A program made the position numbers and the translations under genes. 64,000 nucleotides of DNA from Paraflavitalea pollutisoli (GTDB lineage Bacteria > Bacteroidota > Bacteroidia > Chitinophagales > Chitinophagaceae), in contig NZ_JARKMX010000014.1 of NCBI RefSeq assembly GCF_029360705.1, positions 186,001-250,000 on the forward strand. Direction: 5' to 3'. Numbering within the stretch: position 1 is the stretch's first letter; every line of letters starts with the position of its first letter. Below are positions 7,871-15,813 of this stretch, in pieces. Below the pieces are notes generated by a model. It ran no database searches and was not told the origin of the DNA. It was given only the letters and a program-made list of their open reading frames with translations.

Positions 7871-10228
7871 CTATTCCTGCGCCTTGTTTATTATTTCCGT
7901 TTGTTCAATAGTCGCTTGAAGTGCATGCCTGGGCTTGAACCGTATCATCACCGTAGTACCTTCGTGCGAAAGAATGGTGGCCTTTCCATCGATGTCTTCC
8001 GCCAACCCCTGAACAAGCTTCAATCCCAGACCCAGATTTACTTCATCCGCTTTCTGGAAACCGAGGCCATTGTCGGCAATCACAAGATCTGCCACATGGC
8101 CGTCGGTGGTGAGAGATACCGTGATTTGCGGATTTGCGATCGTTTCGTCGAACGCGTACTTGAAGGCGTTGGTGATGATCTCATTGACCATTAAGCCAAT
8201 AGGCACGCCCTGGGTAACGTCCAGTTCGATCGGTGTGATATGTGTAGTGATAGACACCGACTGAACGGTAGACAGTGACGCTTTGAGGTGCTGAAGGAGT
8301 TCGTTGAGGTATACTTCCATATTGACAGACGACAGGTTGTCTGATCGGTACAGCTTCTGGTGCAGCAGGGAGGTGGCGTAAATGCGATTCTGGCTGGTTT
8401 GTAAAGCAAATTGTGCGTCCTCGTTTACGGAGCCAGCTTGCAGTTCCAGCAGGCTCATAATGGTCTGTAAATTGTTTTTTACGCGGTGGTGTACTTCTTT
8501 CAGCAGCCATTCTTTTTCTGTGACCAGCCGCTCCAGTTTCTGGTTTTTGTCTCCAATGAGCAAGTTGCTTTTTTGCTTGTTGCGGTATTGACGATACAGC
8601 AGCACTATGATTACCCCTGCCAATACGATGCCTGCAATGGTAAAACGCTTCACGAGGTTCGCTTGCCGGAGGTTGTCATCCTGTAGCAGGTTGGTACGGG
8701 TCAGCAGGGATATATGGTCGTCTTTGTGACGGAGTGAGTCTTCCTTTTTTTGCGTCTCGTATTGTGTCTGGTATTTTTGAATAGCTGCCGTTTTTGATTG
8801 GGTGATCATCGAATCGTCCCATCGTTTGTTTTCCCTCAGGTGGCGCATAGCGGAGAGGTAGTTGCCAGTAGCAGAGTCAGCGAGGAAAAGGCAATAGTGC
8901 AAGTGCCCTTTGGTACGTATTGATGTGGTACTATCTACCTGTTGCAGTGCTTTTTCCAGGTAGAATTTTGCCTGACGAAATTTGCCGGCTTCGACATATA
9001 ACTGACCCACCGCATGGTAATCCGGGTCAATGTTGTTCCGGGTGCGTATCGCGAGTTCTGACAGGTAACAGGTTTCAGCCTTGTTGTATCGCTTTGCCAA
9101 TCTGTAAAAATTTCCCATAGAATTTAGCCATTGCATGCTATCCATGGCGTTGTCTGGTGGGTATTTTTGATATAGCGTAGCAAAGGTGCTGTCGGCCTGC
9201 TTAAATTGTTTCAGTTTAATATATTCGTCTACCAATTGGCGAAGCACCTGGGTCATGTCGTAGTTTCCATATCGTATTTTGTAAAATTCGATCGCCTGTT
9301 TCAAATAAGTGATGCTTTTTTGGTGTTCTCCGCTTTTGGCCAATATCACGCCATGTGCCACGCAAAAATCACCATACCCTGCGCTGTCTTTTGAAGCTGC
9401 AGTCGCTCTTAAAGCTAGATCGGAGTAATAGAACGCTTTGTCTTCACTGCCTAACAGGTAAGTAAATCCGGCTAACTCATAGTAGATGTATTGCAGGTAG
9501 GGGTACTGAAGTTCTTTGAGCAATGCCACAATCCTCAACAATTTCACCTCTGCGTCAGGACTTATTTTTTCCGATTCAATACAGCTCACTTCTTTCATTG
9601 CCAATACCTTTTTCAAGGTGTCATTGAGTTTATTCGCTATCAGTAGGGCTTGTTGCGCGTAGTTCATACCTTTTTCCAAACGGTTTTTGGCATTGTCATG
9701 ATTTCGGGTGTGTTGGGCCAGGTTGAGCAACAGCACAAACCGGGTGGAGTCATTTAGCGAAGGCAAGACCAGAACGGCGCTGTCGAGGTTGAATTTTCGC
9801 AGGTAGGCAAAGGCGGTCAGTAGTTTTGCTTCGTTATAAGTTCTGGCCAATCCGGCTTTTGCACTAATATCTGCCGCTTCATTGGCGAGTTTGAGGGCGC
9901 TGGAGAGGTTGTGTGTTTTAGGATAAGGGTTATGGACATAATAAGCGCCAAGCAGCACGAGTGCATGGGCCTTTTCCGGTGCGGACTTTGGTTTCACGAT
10001 GATTTTTCTCAGTGTGGTTATTTGTGAAGCATTCACGTAGGGTACTCCAACAAGCAGTTGAGCACCGGTTTTCAAGTGCAGCAATAGGAAAGCAAGTAGC
10101 AGTATTAATGAGACCATGAATGGTCTACAGTATTGAAGTATGTTGGCGTTTGGCATAACAGGAGGACGTACTATGGTGGACAAGTCGCAGCCACTACGCA
10201 GTTTGTGTCCAAATGGTTTCTTGATCAT
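7871..10228 (-). CDS. TPR sensor histidine kinase, HisKA_2 family (paralogue)
   Basis: About 785 residues with the same plan as its convergent neighbour: a hydrophobic export segment (MVSLILLLAFLLLHL), a TPR array, a coiled coil rich in K/D/S, one transmembrane helix (FTIAGIVLAGVIIVLLY), HisKA_2 motif EVHHRVKNNLQT and HATPase_c (NEIITNAFKYAF, ADNGLGFQ). The start is uncertain. The ATG at 10228 is preceded by TCAAATCAATTTGT, identical to the leader of the RteC gene at 16644, but the ATG at 10156 gives a more normal signal peptide, and 10261 is also in frame. A truncated third copy of the sensor region lies 50 bases upstream, pointing to local amplification of this family. Confidence 0.9.
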   Translation of the reverse strand: MIKKPFGHKLRSGCDLSTIVRPPVMPNANILQYCRPFMVSLILLLAFLLLHLKTGAQLLVGVPYVNASQITTLRKIIVKPKSAPEKAHALVLLGAYYVHNPYPKTHNLSSALKLANEAADISAKAGLARTYNEAKLLTAFAYLRKFNLDSAVLVLPSLNDSTRFVLLLNLAQHTRNHDNAKNRLEKGMNYAQQALLIANKLNDTLKKVLAMKEVSCIESEKISPDAEVKLLRIVALLKELQYPYLQYIYYELAGFTYLLGSEDKAFYYSDLALRATAASKDSAGYGDFCVAHGVILAKSGEHQKSITYLKQAIEFYKIRYGNYDMTQVLRQLVDEYIKLKQFKQADSTFATLYQKYPPDNAMDSMQWLNSMGNFYRLAKRYNKAETCYLSELAIRTRNNIDPDYHAVGQLYVEAGKFRQAKFYLEKALQQVDSTTSIRTKGHLHYCLFLADSATGNYLSAMRHLRENKRWDDSMITQSKTAAIQKYQTQYETQKKEDSLRHKDDHISLLTRTNLLQDDNLRQANLVKRFTIAGIVLAGVIIVLLYRQYRNKQKSNLLIGDKNQKLERLVTEKEWLLKEVHHRVKNNLQTIMSLLELQAGSVNEDAQFALQTSQNRIYATSLLHQKLYRSDNLSSVNMEVYLNELLQHLKASLSTVQSVSITTHITPIELDVTQGVPIGLMVNEIITNAFKYAFDETIANPQITVSLTTDGHVADLVIADNGLGFQKADEVNLGLGLKLVQGLAEDIDGKATILSHEGTTVMIRFKPRHALQATIEQTEIINKAQE

Positions 10229-10279
10229 ACAAATTGATTTGATCTTTGGCGCTGGGGGCAAACCGGTCGCTTATATTTT

Positions 10280-10744
10280 TCAGGGGGATACTTCTAGTTT
10301 CTGTATGGATGTTGTGAGTGCTTGTCGACTGTAATAGCCCGACAATTCAAAATAGGCTTTGCCCAAGCAGTATCGGTAGGCACTTTTCTCCAAAAGAGGA
10401 ATAGCCTGCTCCACTGCTTTTCTCCCGTTAGCCTCGTCGCCTTTTTCCCGATAGATAAAAGCTTGTGTCAACAGTATACGACCATCGGCGCCCGCGACCG
10501 GGTTGGATTTGTTGATGCGTGCGGCTTCTTCCACGCAGGCATTGGCACTGTCGAAATCAATCTTGTTTTCTCCCGGTTTGAATGCGTGGTAGTCTGCCAG
10601 GCGGAGTAATGGTTCCAACCTTCCAGGCCCTTTGGAGATTTGCTTTAGTATCTGTGTAAGAGAGTCCGCCTGTTGGCGATTGGTTGGTTGGGTAGCCGCA
10701 GCATGGGCTATCGTCATGGCCAGCATGACAAGGAGCATACGCAT
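10280..10744 (-). pseudogene. Truncated N-terminal remnant of a TPR histidine kinase
   Basis: A 154-codon open frame encodes a signal peptide (MRMLLVMLAMTIAHAAA) followed by TPR-like helices resembling the start of the adjacent kinase (RLEPLLRLADYHAFKPGE, DSANACVEEAARINK, YRYCLGKAYFELSGYYSR). It then ends in unrelated residues and a stop, without the rest of the TPR array, membrane helix or kinase core. It is best read as the 5' remnant of a third kinase gene, cut off by deletion beside its paralogue. The alternative is a real small periplasmic TPR protein, since the frame is intact and keeps its signal peptide. Confidence 0.6.
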
Positions 10745-10918
10745 AGATAAAGCAATTGAATGTGTATGTTGACCAGGATAAGGGTTTACACAGGGAACGA
10801 TCAGGTGTTTGATCCGGATGGCAAGAAAATGTATGCTCAATGGGAACGGGTAGAAAGGATAGATTGGACCATGATATTGGGTGTCCGAATATACGATAAT
10901 TTTAAATACTTAGTACCC

Positions 10919-11689
10919 TTACGCCGGAAGTGCCAAAAGAGGCGATGCCTGGTAATACTTTTCATAAAACCGTACCATGTACCAGGTGGCCACCGCAGCC
11001 GCCAGGTGTTTGATAGAATGCCCGCTGAAGCCGATGGCGGCGAACAATTGCTCATCGTATACTTCGGCTACTTTGGCGACAATGTACCATAAGAATACCC
11101 AGATGAGAATGCGGATCTTTCGGTTCTTTTCCGGAGATCGGTATAGCCAATAAATGAGTGGGATAGCCAGCATGGGATAAAACTGCACAAATAAGTAAAA
11201 CCGGAGATCGCCCCTCCCCTGCTGCTCCGTGTAATACCACCATCCCAGGCTCACAAAACCAACCAGCAACAATAGGTAGAATAACCGGTTGCCCCATTGC
11301 GGGGATATCCATTCGTAAACGGTAATCGCCAAAAAGCTCATGAAGATGATGGTCATGGGCAGCCGGTCAAACAATAGCCGGAAGTTGTCCGGCACCAGGT
11401 GGTAAAAGGCAGACCCAATTCCGGTCAATATGATACCGAGAAACAGTATGGTATACATGCGTTTGATGGCAGCGCTGGTGCTGGTAATGGTGAGGCAGTA
11501 AAGCCCATAACCACCAACAATAATAAAAGGCAGGTTGGTCAGCACGTTCCAGGCGTTGGAAATGCCCCAAAAACTAACCTGGTCGGCAAACTGGTGATAA
11601 CTGGCAGGTTGACTGAATGGCTTTTGCAGCGCAGTAAGCACGATCAATACAATGGTTATGACAATAAGCGTAATCGACTTCTTATCCAT
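10919..11689 (-). CDS. Ceramidase-like (CREST superfamily) integral membrane protein
   Basis: A 256-residue protein with about seven hydrophobic segments. It carries the metal-site pattern of the alkaline ceramidase/CREST superfamily: S-x-x-x-H in GSAFYHLVPDNF, an Asp six to ten residues later in LLFDRLPM, and H-x-x-x-H in FSGHSIKHLAAA near the C-terminus. The family hydrolyses amide bonds of ceramides in membranes; since many Bacteroidota make sphingolipids, a role in sphingolipid turnover is plausible but not shown. In-frame ATGs at 11695 and 11689 are equivalent. It stands alone on the minus strand upstream of the kinase remnant. A haemolysin III or PAQR-type hydrolase would be the main alternative within the superfamily. 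Confidence 0.75.
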   Translation of the reverse strand: MDKKSITLIVITIVLIVLTALQKPFSQPASYHQFADQVSFWGISNAWNVLTNLPFIIVGGYGLYCLTITSTSAAIKRMYTILFLGIILTGIGSAFYHLVPDNFRLLFDRLPMTIIFMSFLAITVYEWISPQWGNRLFYLLLLVGFVSLGWWYYTEQQGRGDLRFYLFVQFYPMLAIPLIYWLYRSPEKNRKIRILIWVFLWYIVAKVAEVYDEQLFAAIGFSGHSIKHLAAAVATWYMVRFYEKYYQASPLLALPA

Positions 11690-11695
11690 AAGCAA

Positions 11696-12053
11696 GGTTC
11701 GTTTCAGATTCTACATTGAATATAACGAATAGCAGGTACAAAATAAAGCCCGCCTTAAAAAAAGCGGGCATTCCCATTCATATGCGTTAACCATTAAACC
11801 TTATCCTATATTCAATATACGTGGTACTATTTCGGATAGATTCACAAATCATAAATAAATTAACACTTACCTCTAAACGCCTTATTGACCTTTCTCGGGC
11901 ACATTACGGTCGCTTACGGCCATACACTGATACCAACATATAAATTGAATTGGCAATTAATGAAGCTATACGGATATAGAGAACGATTCTCTTGGTCATC
12001 GACACGAGATTTAATAAAGTGCCAGGTAACCCATAATTTTAATCTTAACTTCT
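11696..12053. other. Intergenic region with a terminator, AT-rich
   Basis: About 360 bases with no credible gene; the 74-codon plus-strand frame starting at 11885 runs into the GNAT gene and lacks protein-like composition. A hairpin at 11748-11769 is listed separately. The base composition is clearly richer in A and T than neighbouring coding DNA, as is the MarR/GNAT pair that follows. Confidence 0.6.
11748..11769 (-). terminator. Rho-independent terminator (minus strand)
   Basis: GCCCGC and GCGGGC arms enclose a 10-base loop. Read on the minus strand the stem is followed by TTTATTTTG, a fair U-tract. It would end transcripts arriving from the GNAT/MarR side before the ceramidase-like gene. 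Confidence 0.65.
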
Positions 12054-12584
12054 TCAAACACCAGCCGGCCGTCGTGTATTATTATTCAATTCATATCGCC
12101 TTTCCGTAACTAATCGACCAAAGGCATTCGTTTGCTTTTCTTCTGTCAGTTCAAAGCCGAAGCGCACGTACAGAGAAATGGCAGAATCCAACTCCGCTGT
12201 TGTCCATAAATAAGAATAGTCGTAACCTTTCTCGTTATGATAGTCGACGAATAACTGCATCAGCTTTTTACCCAAACCTATTCCCCTGTACGCTGAGTCA
12301 ATATAAAAATAACGGAGTTGCGAACCATTTTTTTCTCGGTGCATCAGCAATACAAATCCGATGATATTTCCATCATCTTCGCAAACCCAAACCCGGTCCT
12401 TCTCAGGATCATAGGTGGTACAAAATTCATGCATACCTGCCAATGCGTACGACTCGAATGCTATCCCAAAATTGTATTCTTCGCTGTACAGCTTTGCCTG
12501 CCGGTAAATGGCGAAAGATAAATCGCCAGGAGCCAACTCTGTCCTGATCGTAATATCTTGCAAGGTTTTGTTTGCTTTACTCAT
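12054..12584 (-). CDS. GNAT family N-acetyltransferase
   Basis: A 176-residue GNAT protein. Motif A, the acetyl-CoA pyrophosphate loop, is seen as DSAYRGIGLGKKLMQLF (R/Q-x-x-G-x-G/A pattern), preceded by the central strand QLRYFYID and followed by SAISLYVRFGFELTEE, the typical motif B helix and strand. The substrate is unknown; a MarR-regulated GNAT could modify an antibiotic, a polyamine or an N-terminus. It overlaps the end of the MarR gene by 8 bases, so the two are translationally coupled in one operon. In some bacteria MarR and GNAT are fused into one protein, which supports a functional link. Confidence 0.9.
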   Translation of the reverse strand: MSKANKTLQDITIRTELAPGDLSFAIYRQAKLYSEEYNFGIAFESYALAGMHEFCTTYDPEKDRVWVCEDDGNIIGFVLLMHREKNGSQLRYFYIDSAYRGIGLGKKLMQLFVDYHNEKGYDYSYLWTTAELDSAISLYVRFGFELTEEKQTNAFGRLVTERRYELNNNTRRPAGV

Positions 12585-13017
12585 ACTTTATTCCTTTTTT
12601 CATCAACAACCTTATTTCTGCCATCTTCGTAATCAGGCGATTGCATTCGCTTTCCGACAGGTTTTTGAATAAGTCTTCAGCTTGTTTATCAGATGCCTTA
12701 TCTAGTTTTTCAAATTCCTTTTTTCCCAGTTCAGATAGCTGTAATGCTACAACCCGCTTATCTTTGAGAGAATCAACCTTTTTGATCAACCTGGCTTTTT
12801 CAAACTTTTTTAGTATTCTGCTGAGATAGCCTTTGTCAATATCGACCAGTCCAATGATATCCGAAGCCGTCAATCCTTTACCATTATTCAACTCGAACAA
12901 GATGCGCGCCTCGATTAAGGAGTATTTACTGTTTAATATATGCTTATCGAGCAGGCCTACGATATCGGTATAAAACCTATTGAAACTTCTAAATTCCTGA
13001 ATTTGTTCCGGCTTCAT
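12577..13017 (-). CDS. MarR family transcriptional regulator
   Basis: A 146-residue winged-helix regulator. The helix-turn-helix is GLTASDIIGLVDIDKGYLSRILKKFEK, followed by the wing LIKKVDSLKDKRVVALQLSELG, with the D-x-R motif at the wing tip as in most MarR proteins. The start at 13017 (MKPEQIQEF) is preferred over 13053, because the latter lies inside a perfect inverted repeat that looks like the operator. It is the first gene of a MarR-GNAT operon and probably represses its own promoter until an effector binds. The pair is more A/T-rich than its surroundings and may have been acquired. Confidence 0.93.
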   Translation of the reverse strand: MKPEQIQEFRSFNRFYTDIVGLLDKHILNSKYSLIEARILFELNNGKGLTASDIIGLVDIDKGYLSRILKKFEKARLIKKVDSLKDKRVVALQLSELGKKEFEKLDKASDKQAEDLFKNLSESECNRLITKMAEIRLLMKKGIKYE

Positions 13018-13034
13018 AAGGTCAAAGATCGGGC

Positions 13035-13059
13035 ATATAGTTGACTTTGTCAACTATAT
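13035..13059. promoter_or_regulatory. Probable MarR operator: perfect 11-bp inverted repeat
   Basis: ATATAGTTGAC and GTCAACTATAT are separated by TTT, a perfect inverted repeat 18 bases upstream of the MarR start codon. Length, A/T-rich symmetry and the TTGAC/GTCAA half-sites match the usual MarR-family operator form, and the position suggests autorepression of the MarR-GNAT operon. Confidence 0.75.
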
Positions 13060-13161
13060 TTAGTACCCTTACCAGCTAAACATTGATCTTAGGGAGATGT
13101 TCGAGCCCACTCTGCTCAAACTTTAAAAGATATTTTTATACTCGGAAATGATCAGACAAAA

Positions 13162-13185
13162 AACCCAGCCTTTATCGGCCGGGTT
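13162..13185 (-). terminator. Rho-independent terminator (minus strand)
   Basis: AACCCAGCC pairs with GGCCGGGTT with one mismatch (G-U) around a 6-base loop. On the minus strand a T6 run follows the stem. It terminates the gene ending at 13220 before the MarR promoter. Confidence 0.8.
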
Positions 13186-13219
13186 CAATCTGAGCTTAAC
13201 CGGATTATTAAACCTTGAT

Positions 13220-13888
13220 CTAGGGCGAATTACTTTTTATGAGTTCCCCATCCCACCCCACCACCATACCCGATAGCTCACGGGCTTTTAGAAAATCGCG
13301 CAGTTCACCAAGCGGTGCCAGGAAAGCCTTGTTTTCTGGAAGCAAGTCAGAAAACCGGATGAAGTGCACACATTCTACGCGCTCTCCAAACATGCGCTCA
13401 CCCAGTACATTAAATACGGCCTGCTCGGCCATGATGTCCAGGTCATCGTGGGCATCCCTACCTACATCGACAAAGACCAGGAACGGTTTCCGGAACGTAA
13501 GCGAATTTCGCACGTCAAACCAAAACGACTCCCCGTCAAGTCCTGCTTCTGCCAGCTCTTCCCGAATGCCAGCTGCAACTGAGACGGGCGATATCAGCGA
13601 TTCAAAATACCAGGCTGCCAGCCGCGGCGCTTTGTTGACCAACCGGTCAGCAGCCTTGAACGACTTTGCCCGTCCATGGGCTGTAATCAATAACCTGCCC
13701 AGTTTATGTACCCTATCGTCACTACAGGCGAGAAAGGCTTCCAGGTGACGGTCGTAGGCTGCCATATGCACCTCCAATTCGGCCATCCAATAAGCCTGTG
13801 CTGCCGGCGCCAGCTCATCATAACCGAGAAAGTGATGCTGGTTACGCCTGAACCATGCCCAAAAACGAGCTGCTTTGGTTGTTTTCAT
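13220..13888 (-). CDS. Uncharacterised FWAWF-motif protein
   Basis: A 222-residue soluble protein that I do not recognise as a named family. It opens with FWAWFRRNQHHFLGYDEL, has an amphipathic helical first half, a likely strand pair FWFDVRNSLTFRKPFLVFVDVG, and an acidic centre (DAHDDLDIMAEQ). No signal peptide, membrane segment or catalytic motif is evident. The start at 13888 is preceded by the leader pattern ATTCATTGTATG. It heads, on the minus strand, a stretch with its own strong terminator and is transcribed away from the small membrane protein gene behind it. A cytosolic protein is likely; the function is unknown. Confidence 0.75.
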   Translation of the reverse strand: MKTTKAARFWAWFRRNQHHFLGYDELAPAAQAYWMAELEVHMAAYDRHLEAFLACSDDRVHKLGRLLITAHGRAKSFKAADRLVNKAPRLAAWYFESLISPVSVAAGIREELAEAGLDGESFWFDVRNSLTFRKPFLVFVDVGRDAHDDLDIMAEQAVFNVLGERMFGERVECVHFIRFSDLLPENKAFLAPLGELRDFLKARELSGMVVGWDGELIKSNSP

Positions 13889-13922
13889 ACAATGAATTTG
13901 ATGTGGTGAATGATGGTTAAAA

Positions 13923-13949
13923 AGGACGCCCTCAGCCCGAGGGCGTCCT
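13923..13949 (-). terminator. Strong Rho-independent terminator (minus strand)
   Basis: An 11-bp perfect stem (AGGACGCCCTC/GAGGGCGTCCT, loop AGCCC) is followed on the minus strand by T5. It ends the transcript of the small membrane protein gene at 13971-14186. Confidence 0.88.
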
Positions 13950-13970
13950 GAATGGATGGTCTGACCTTCC

Positions 13971-14186
13971 CTACTCTTCTTCGTTCAGTACCGCCGTTTG
14001 ACTGACGGCGCCCATCACACTACCGGCTACGGCTACGTAACCTGCGATGGTATTCACGGCATCCGGCAGTTCTATCGGCGCTGCGAGTAAAGCGCCACTG
14101 GCGGCAGCCAGCGCCACGCCCAGGGTGCGCAGGAATTTGAAGAACTTGGGCGTTTTGGTGGTCATACGATTGATGATGTTGCTCAT
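13971..14186 (-). CDS. Small hydrophobic protein, 71 residues
   Basis: A 71-residue protein with a basic N-terminus (TTKTPKFFKFLRT), two small-residue-rich hydrophobic stretches (LGVALAAASGALLAAPI and TIAGYVAVAGSVMGAVSQ) and an acidic tail (LNEEE). It could be a two-helix membrane protein, loosely holin-like in form, though no holin family signature is seen. A strong terminator directly follows, which supports it being a real gene. It lies between the FWAWF-motif gene and the TRENMAEF-family gene, all on the minus strand, in the RteC-linked cassette. Function unknown. Confidence 0.68.
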   Translation of the reverse strand: MSNIINRMTTKTPKFFKFLRTLGVALAAASGALLAAPIELPDAVNTIAGYVAVAGSVMGAVSQTAVLNEEE

Positions 14187-14604
14187 TGTTGATGTTTGAA
14201 AAATGAATAATGAAAATGCTGCTACTGATCATTGCCAGGATACGGATCGGCTCGGGCATTTGTATTCCCTGCGTTGCCTTTATGCCTCTTTGCCTTGGTG
14301 CCTTTCTTCCGGTGATCCGCCTCCCCAGCTGCCTGCCATCTCTGCGCAGAGAGCGCGGCAGCTGAGCGGGTGTAAGAACACGGTCCAATCGATGATCCGC
14401 GTGATAGCGGGACATGGCAGTGCCCGTACACACCAGGGGCGAACCTGTGGGTGTTGCGCGACGTGTGGTCCACGATGTTTGTTGGCTGAGGTGGTGGTCG
14501 CTGTAGCAACAGCGACCAGTGTCCTGTAGAAGGAGGATAGCCGCAACGGCGTGCCTGTGCGCCCTAACTTCGACTATTCACCGCACTGGAGGTTGGCTAC
14601 TGGT
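14187..14604. other. Gap with a 9-bp hairpin, no convincing gene
   Basis: About 420 bases. Several overlapping frames of 90-130 codons exist on both strands but none has protein-like composition or a recognisable domain. A perfect hairpin (TGGTCGCTG/CAGCGACCA, loop of 6) at 14495-14518 lies 87 bases past the stop of the upstream minus-strand gene and may be its terminator or an attenuating structure, although no T-run follows. Confidence 0.5.
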
Positions 14605-15288
14605 TTACGGCTTGCTTACCGCAACAATTGCAGCTGCATTCGACTGGCCGGTCTTAAGGTCATAACTTACGCCGTTGATGTTTTGGTAGAACTCCACGCT
14701 CATAACAACAATGATGTTGTCGGGCGTATTGGCGGGAAAGTTTAGTACCATGTTTTCAGCCGGCCTCAAAACCTGGTCCCACCCGATCTCATTGGTGCTC
14801 ACCTTAACATAGGTCGACGCGTCTGTCTCAAAATTCAGGGTAGCCAGCGCCAAAACCAGTTTGAAGTGGGTAGTCGCCTTCGGGCAGCCGATCAACACTT
14901 TCGGCACGAACTCAGGCATCGCAATAGTTGCCTGACCGGCAGCCCGGTCAATCGCAACGGTGTAACGAGGATAAACGATTTCGCGTAAGGGCACACGCCT
15001 GTTGAAATTGAATCCTTTCAACAACAGAAGATCACCATTTGTGACCGTACGTTCTCCCCTTTTACTGATAGGATCAGTACTAATCACCTTCGACAGTAAT
15101 TTCACCAAACGGGTATGCGCATCATTGCTTTTAGCATATATCGTGAGCTCGCGAAATAGTTCACGAATAGACACCGACGCTTTACCCGATCGGGTAAACT
15201 CTGCCATGTTTTCTCTCGTACGCTCAAATACTGCATCATTCTGGACCTTTTCGGCTGTTACGCCATTGGCTGGAATTTTCTTCGCCAT
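14605..15288 (-). CDS. Uncharacterised Bacteroidota TRENMAEF-family protein
   Basis: A 227-residue protein with the blocks FERTRENMAEF, SDPISKRGERTV-like (seen as TDPISKRGERTV), TNGDLLLLKGFNFN and MPEFVPKVLIGCPKATTHFKL. I recall this pattern from many unnamed Bacteroidota proteins that usually start with a longer MAR-x-x-GI region; that region is missing or replaced here. No signal peptide or catalytic motif is visible; the second half looks beta-rich. The frame stays open to 15609, but the start at 15288 (MAKKIPANG, after an A-rich run) is chosen because the extension holds 11-bp tandem repeats and other DNA-site-like sequence. It lies in the cassette between the small hydrophobic gene and RteC. 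Confidence 0.7.
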   Translation of the reverse strand: MAKKIPANGVTAEKVQNDAVFERTRENMAEFTRSGKASVSIRELFRELTIYAKSNDAHTRLVKLLSKVISTDPISKRGERTVTNGDLLLLKGFNFNRRVPLREIVYPRYTVAIDRAAGQATIAMPEFVPKVLIGCPKATTHFKLVLALATLNFETDASTYVKVSTNEIGWDQVLRPAENMVLNFPANTPDNIIVVMSVEFYQNINGVSYDLKTGQSNAAAIVAVSKP

Positions 15289-15412
15289 TTTTTTTTGATT
15301 TTTAGATGAATAAATAAGTTGGCCGGCCCAACTAACTAAATCGGTATAACCTGGCTGGTACCTGTGCAGCACTTCCTGCCGGGTACCTTTCGGATTGGTT
15401 GTTGTAAGCGGG

Positions 15413-15471
15413 GGACTGGTATGGGACTGGTACTGGACTGGTATGAAACTCCTATATAAGCGATACCAGTC
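15413..15471. repeat. Three tandem 11-bp repeats plus one inverted copy
   Basis: GGACTGGTATG, GGACTGGTACT and GGACTGGTATG run head to tail at 15413-15445. An inverted copy of GACTGGTAT lies at 15463-15471. Eleven bases is close to one helical turn and is not a multiple of three, which favours a protein-binding array over a coding repeat. Confidence 0.8.
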
Positions 15472-15646
15472 TGCTAGGATATTCATAGGATCGGCATACA
15501 ATAAACCAGCAAGTAGTGCCGCAGTCTGGTGCAAGTCGGATACGGGTGGAATATTATCGCCGCCGGGTATGTTTGCTTGTGTTGTCATATACATCAATTT
15601 TGATAACACAAAGCTGCGGCAATTACGCGACCCGATCTATATAGGA

Positions 15647-15663
15647 AGTATATACTATATACT
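15647..15663. promoter_or_regulatory. AT palindrome, site 1
   Basis: AGTATATA-C-TATATACT is a perfect 8-bp inverted repeat around one base. Its 13-base core (15649-15661) is the exact reverse complement of site 2. It lies upstream of the minus-strand TRENMAEF-family gene and downstream of RteC; a regulator operator is the simplest reading. Confidence 0.5.
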
Positions 15664-15692
15664 TTTTTATTTTTGCAACAAGGCATAAAAAA

Positions 15693-15713
15693 AACGTCCA
15701 GTAAATGGACGTT
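15693..15713 (-). terminator. Rho-independent terminator of the RteC gene
   Basis: AACGTCCA/TGGACGTT around GTAAA is a perfect 8-bp stem. On the minus strand it is followed by a run of T8, making a strong terminator about 100 bases after the RteC stop. Confidence 0.88.
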
Positions 15714-15770
15714 CTAGTTAGTGTTTGACCTGGTTTATGTCGGGCCGTAAGACTTCTTTACGACAAAAAC

Positions 15771-15783
15771 TATATAGTATATA
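15771..15783. promoter_or_regulatory. AT palindrome, site 2
   Basis: TATATA-G-TATATA is the reverse complement of the core of site 1, 110 bases away, with matching flanks (GTATATACTATATA in common). The pair brackets the RteC terminator. RteC or another cassette regulator might bind here. Confidence 0.5.
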
Positions 15784-15813
15784 CCTATTATTACAGCAAC
15801 TTTTTGGAGGAAA

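Larger units (their letters stand above)
15289..15813. promoter_or_regulatory. Repeat-rich control region upstream of the TRENMAEF-family gene
   Basis: A 525-base region between the TRENMAEF-family gene and RteC. From left to right it holds a degenerate GGCTGGTACCT unit (15353), three tandem 11-bp repeats and an inverted copy (15413-15471), two mutually inverted TATATA palindromes (15647-15663, 15771-15783) and a minus-strand terminator between them (15693-15713). An open frame (to 15609) crosses part of it, so a coding N-terminal extension cannot be excluded. Confidence 0.55.

Noticed and set aside
13971-14186. Calling the 71-residue hydrophobic protein a phage holin
   Set aside because: No lysin or other phage gene is near and no holin family signature is seen; only the general form agrees.
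14020-14546. Several overlapping 88-137 codon frames around 14.0-14.5 kb
   Set aside because: They conflict with each other and with the 71-residue gene, and their composition is not protein-like.
15289-15609. N-terminal extension of the TRENMAEF-family protein to 15609
   Set aside because: The extension contains 11-bp tandem repeats, and the conserved part fits a start at 15288. Kept only as an alternative.
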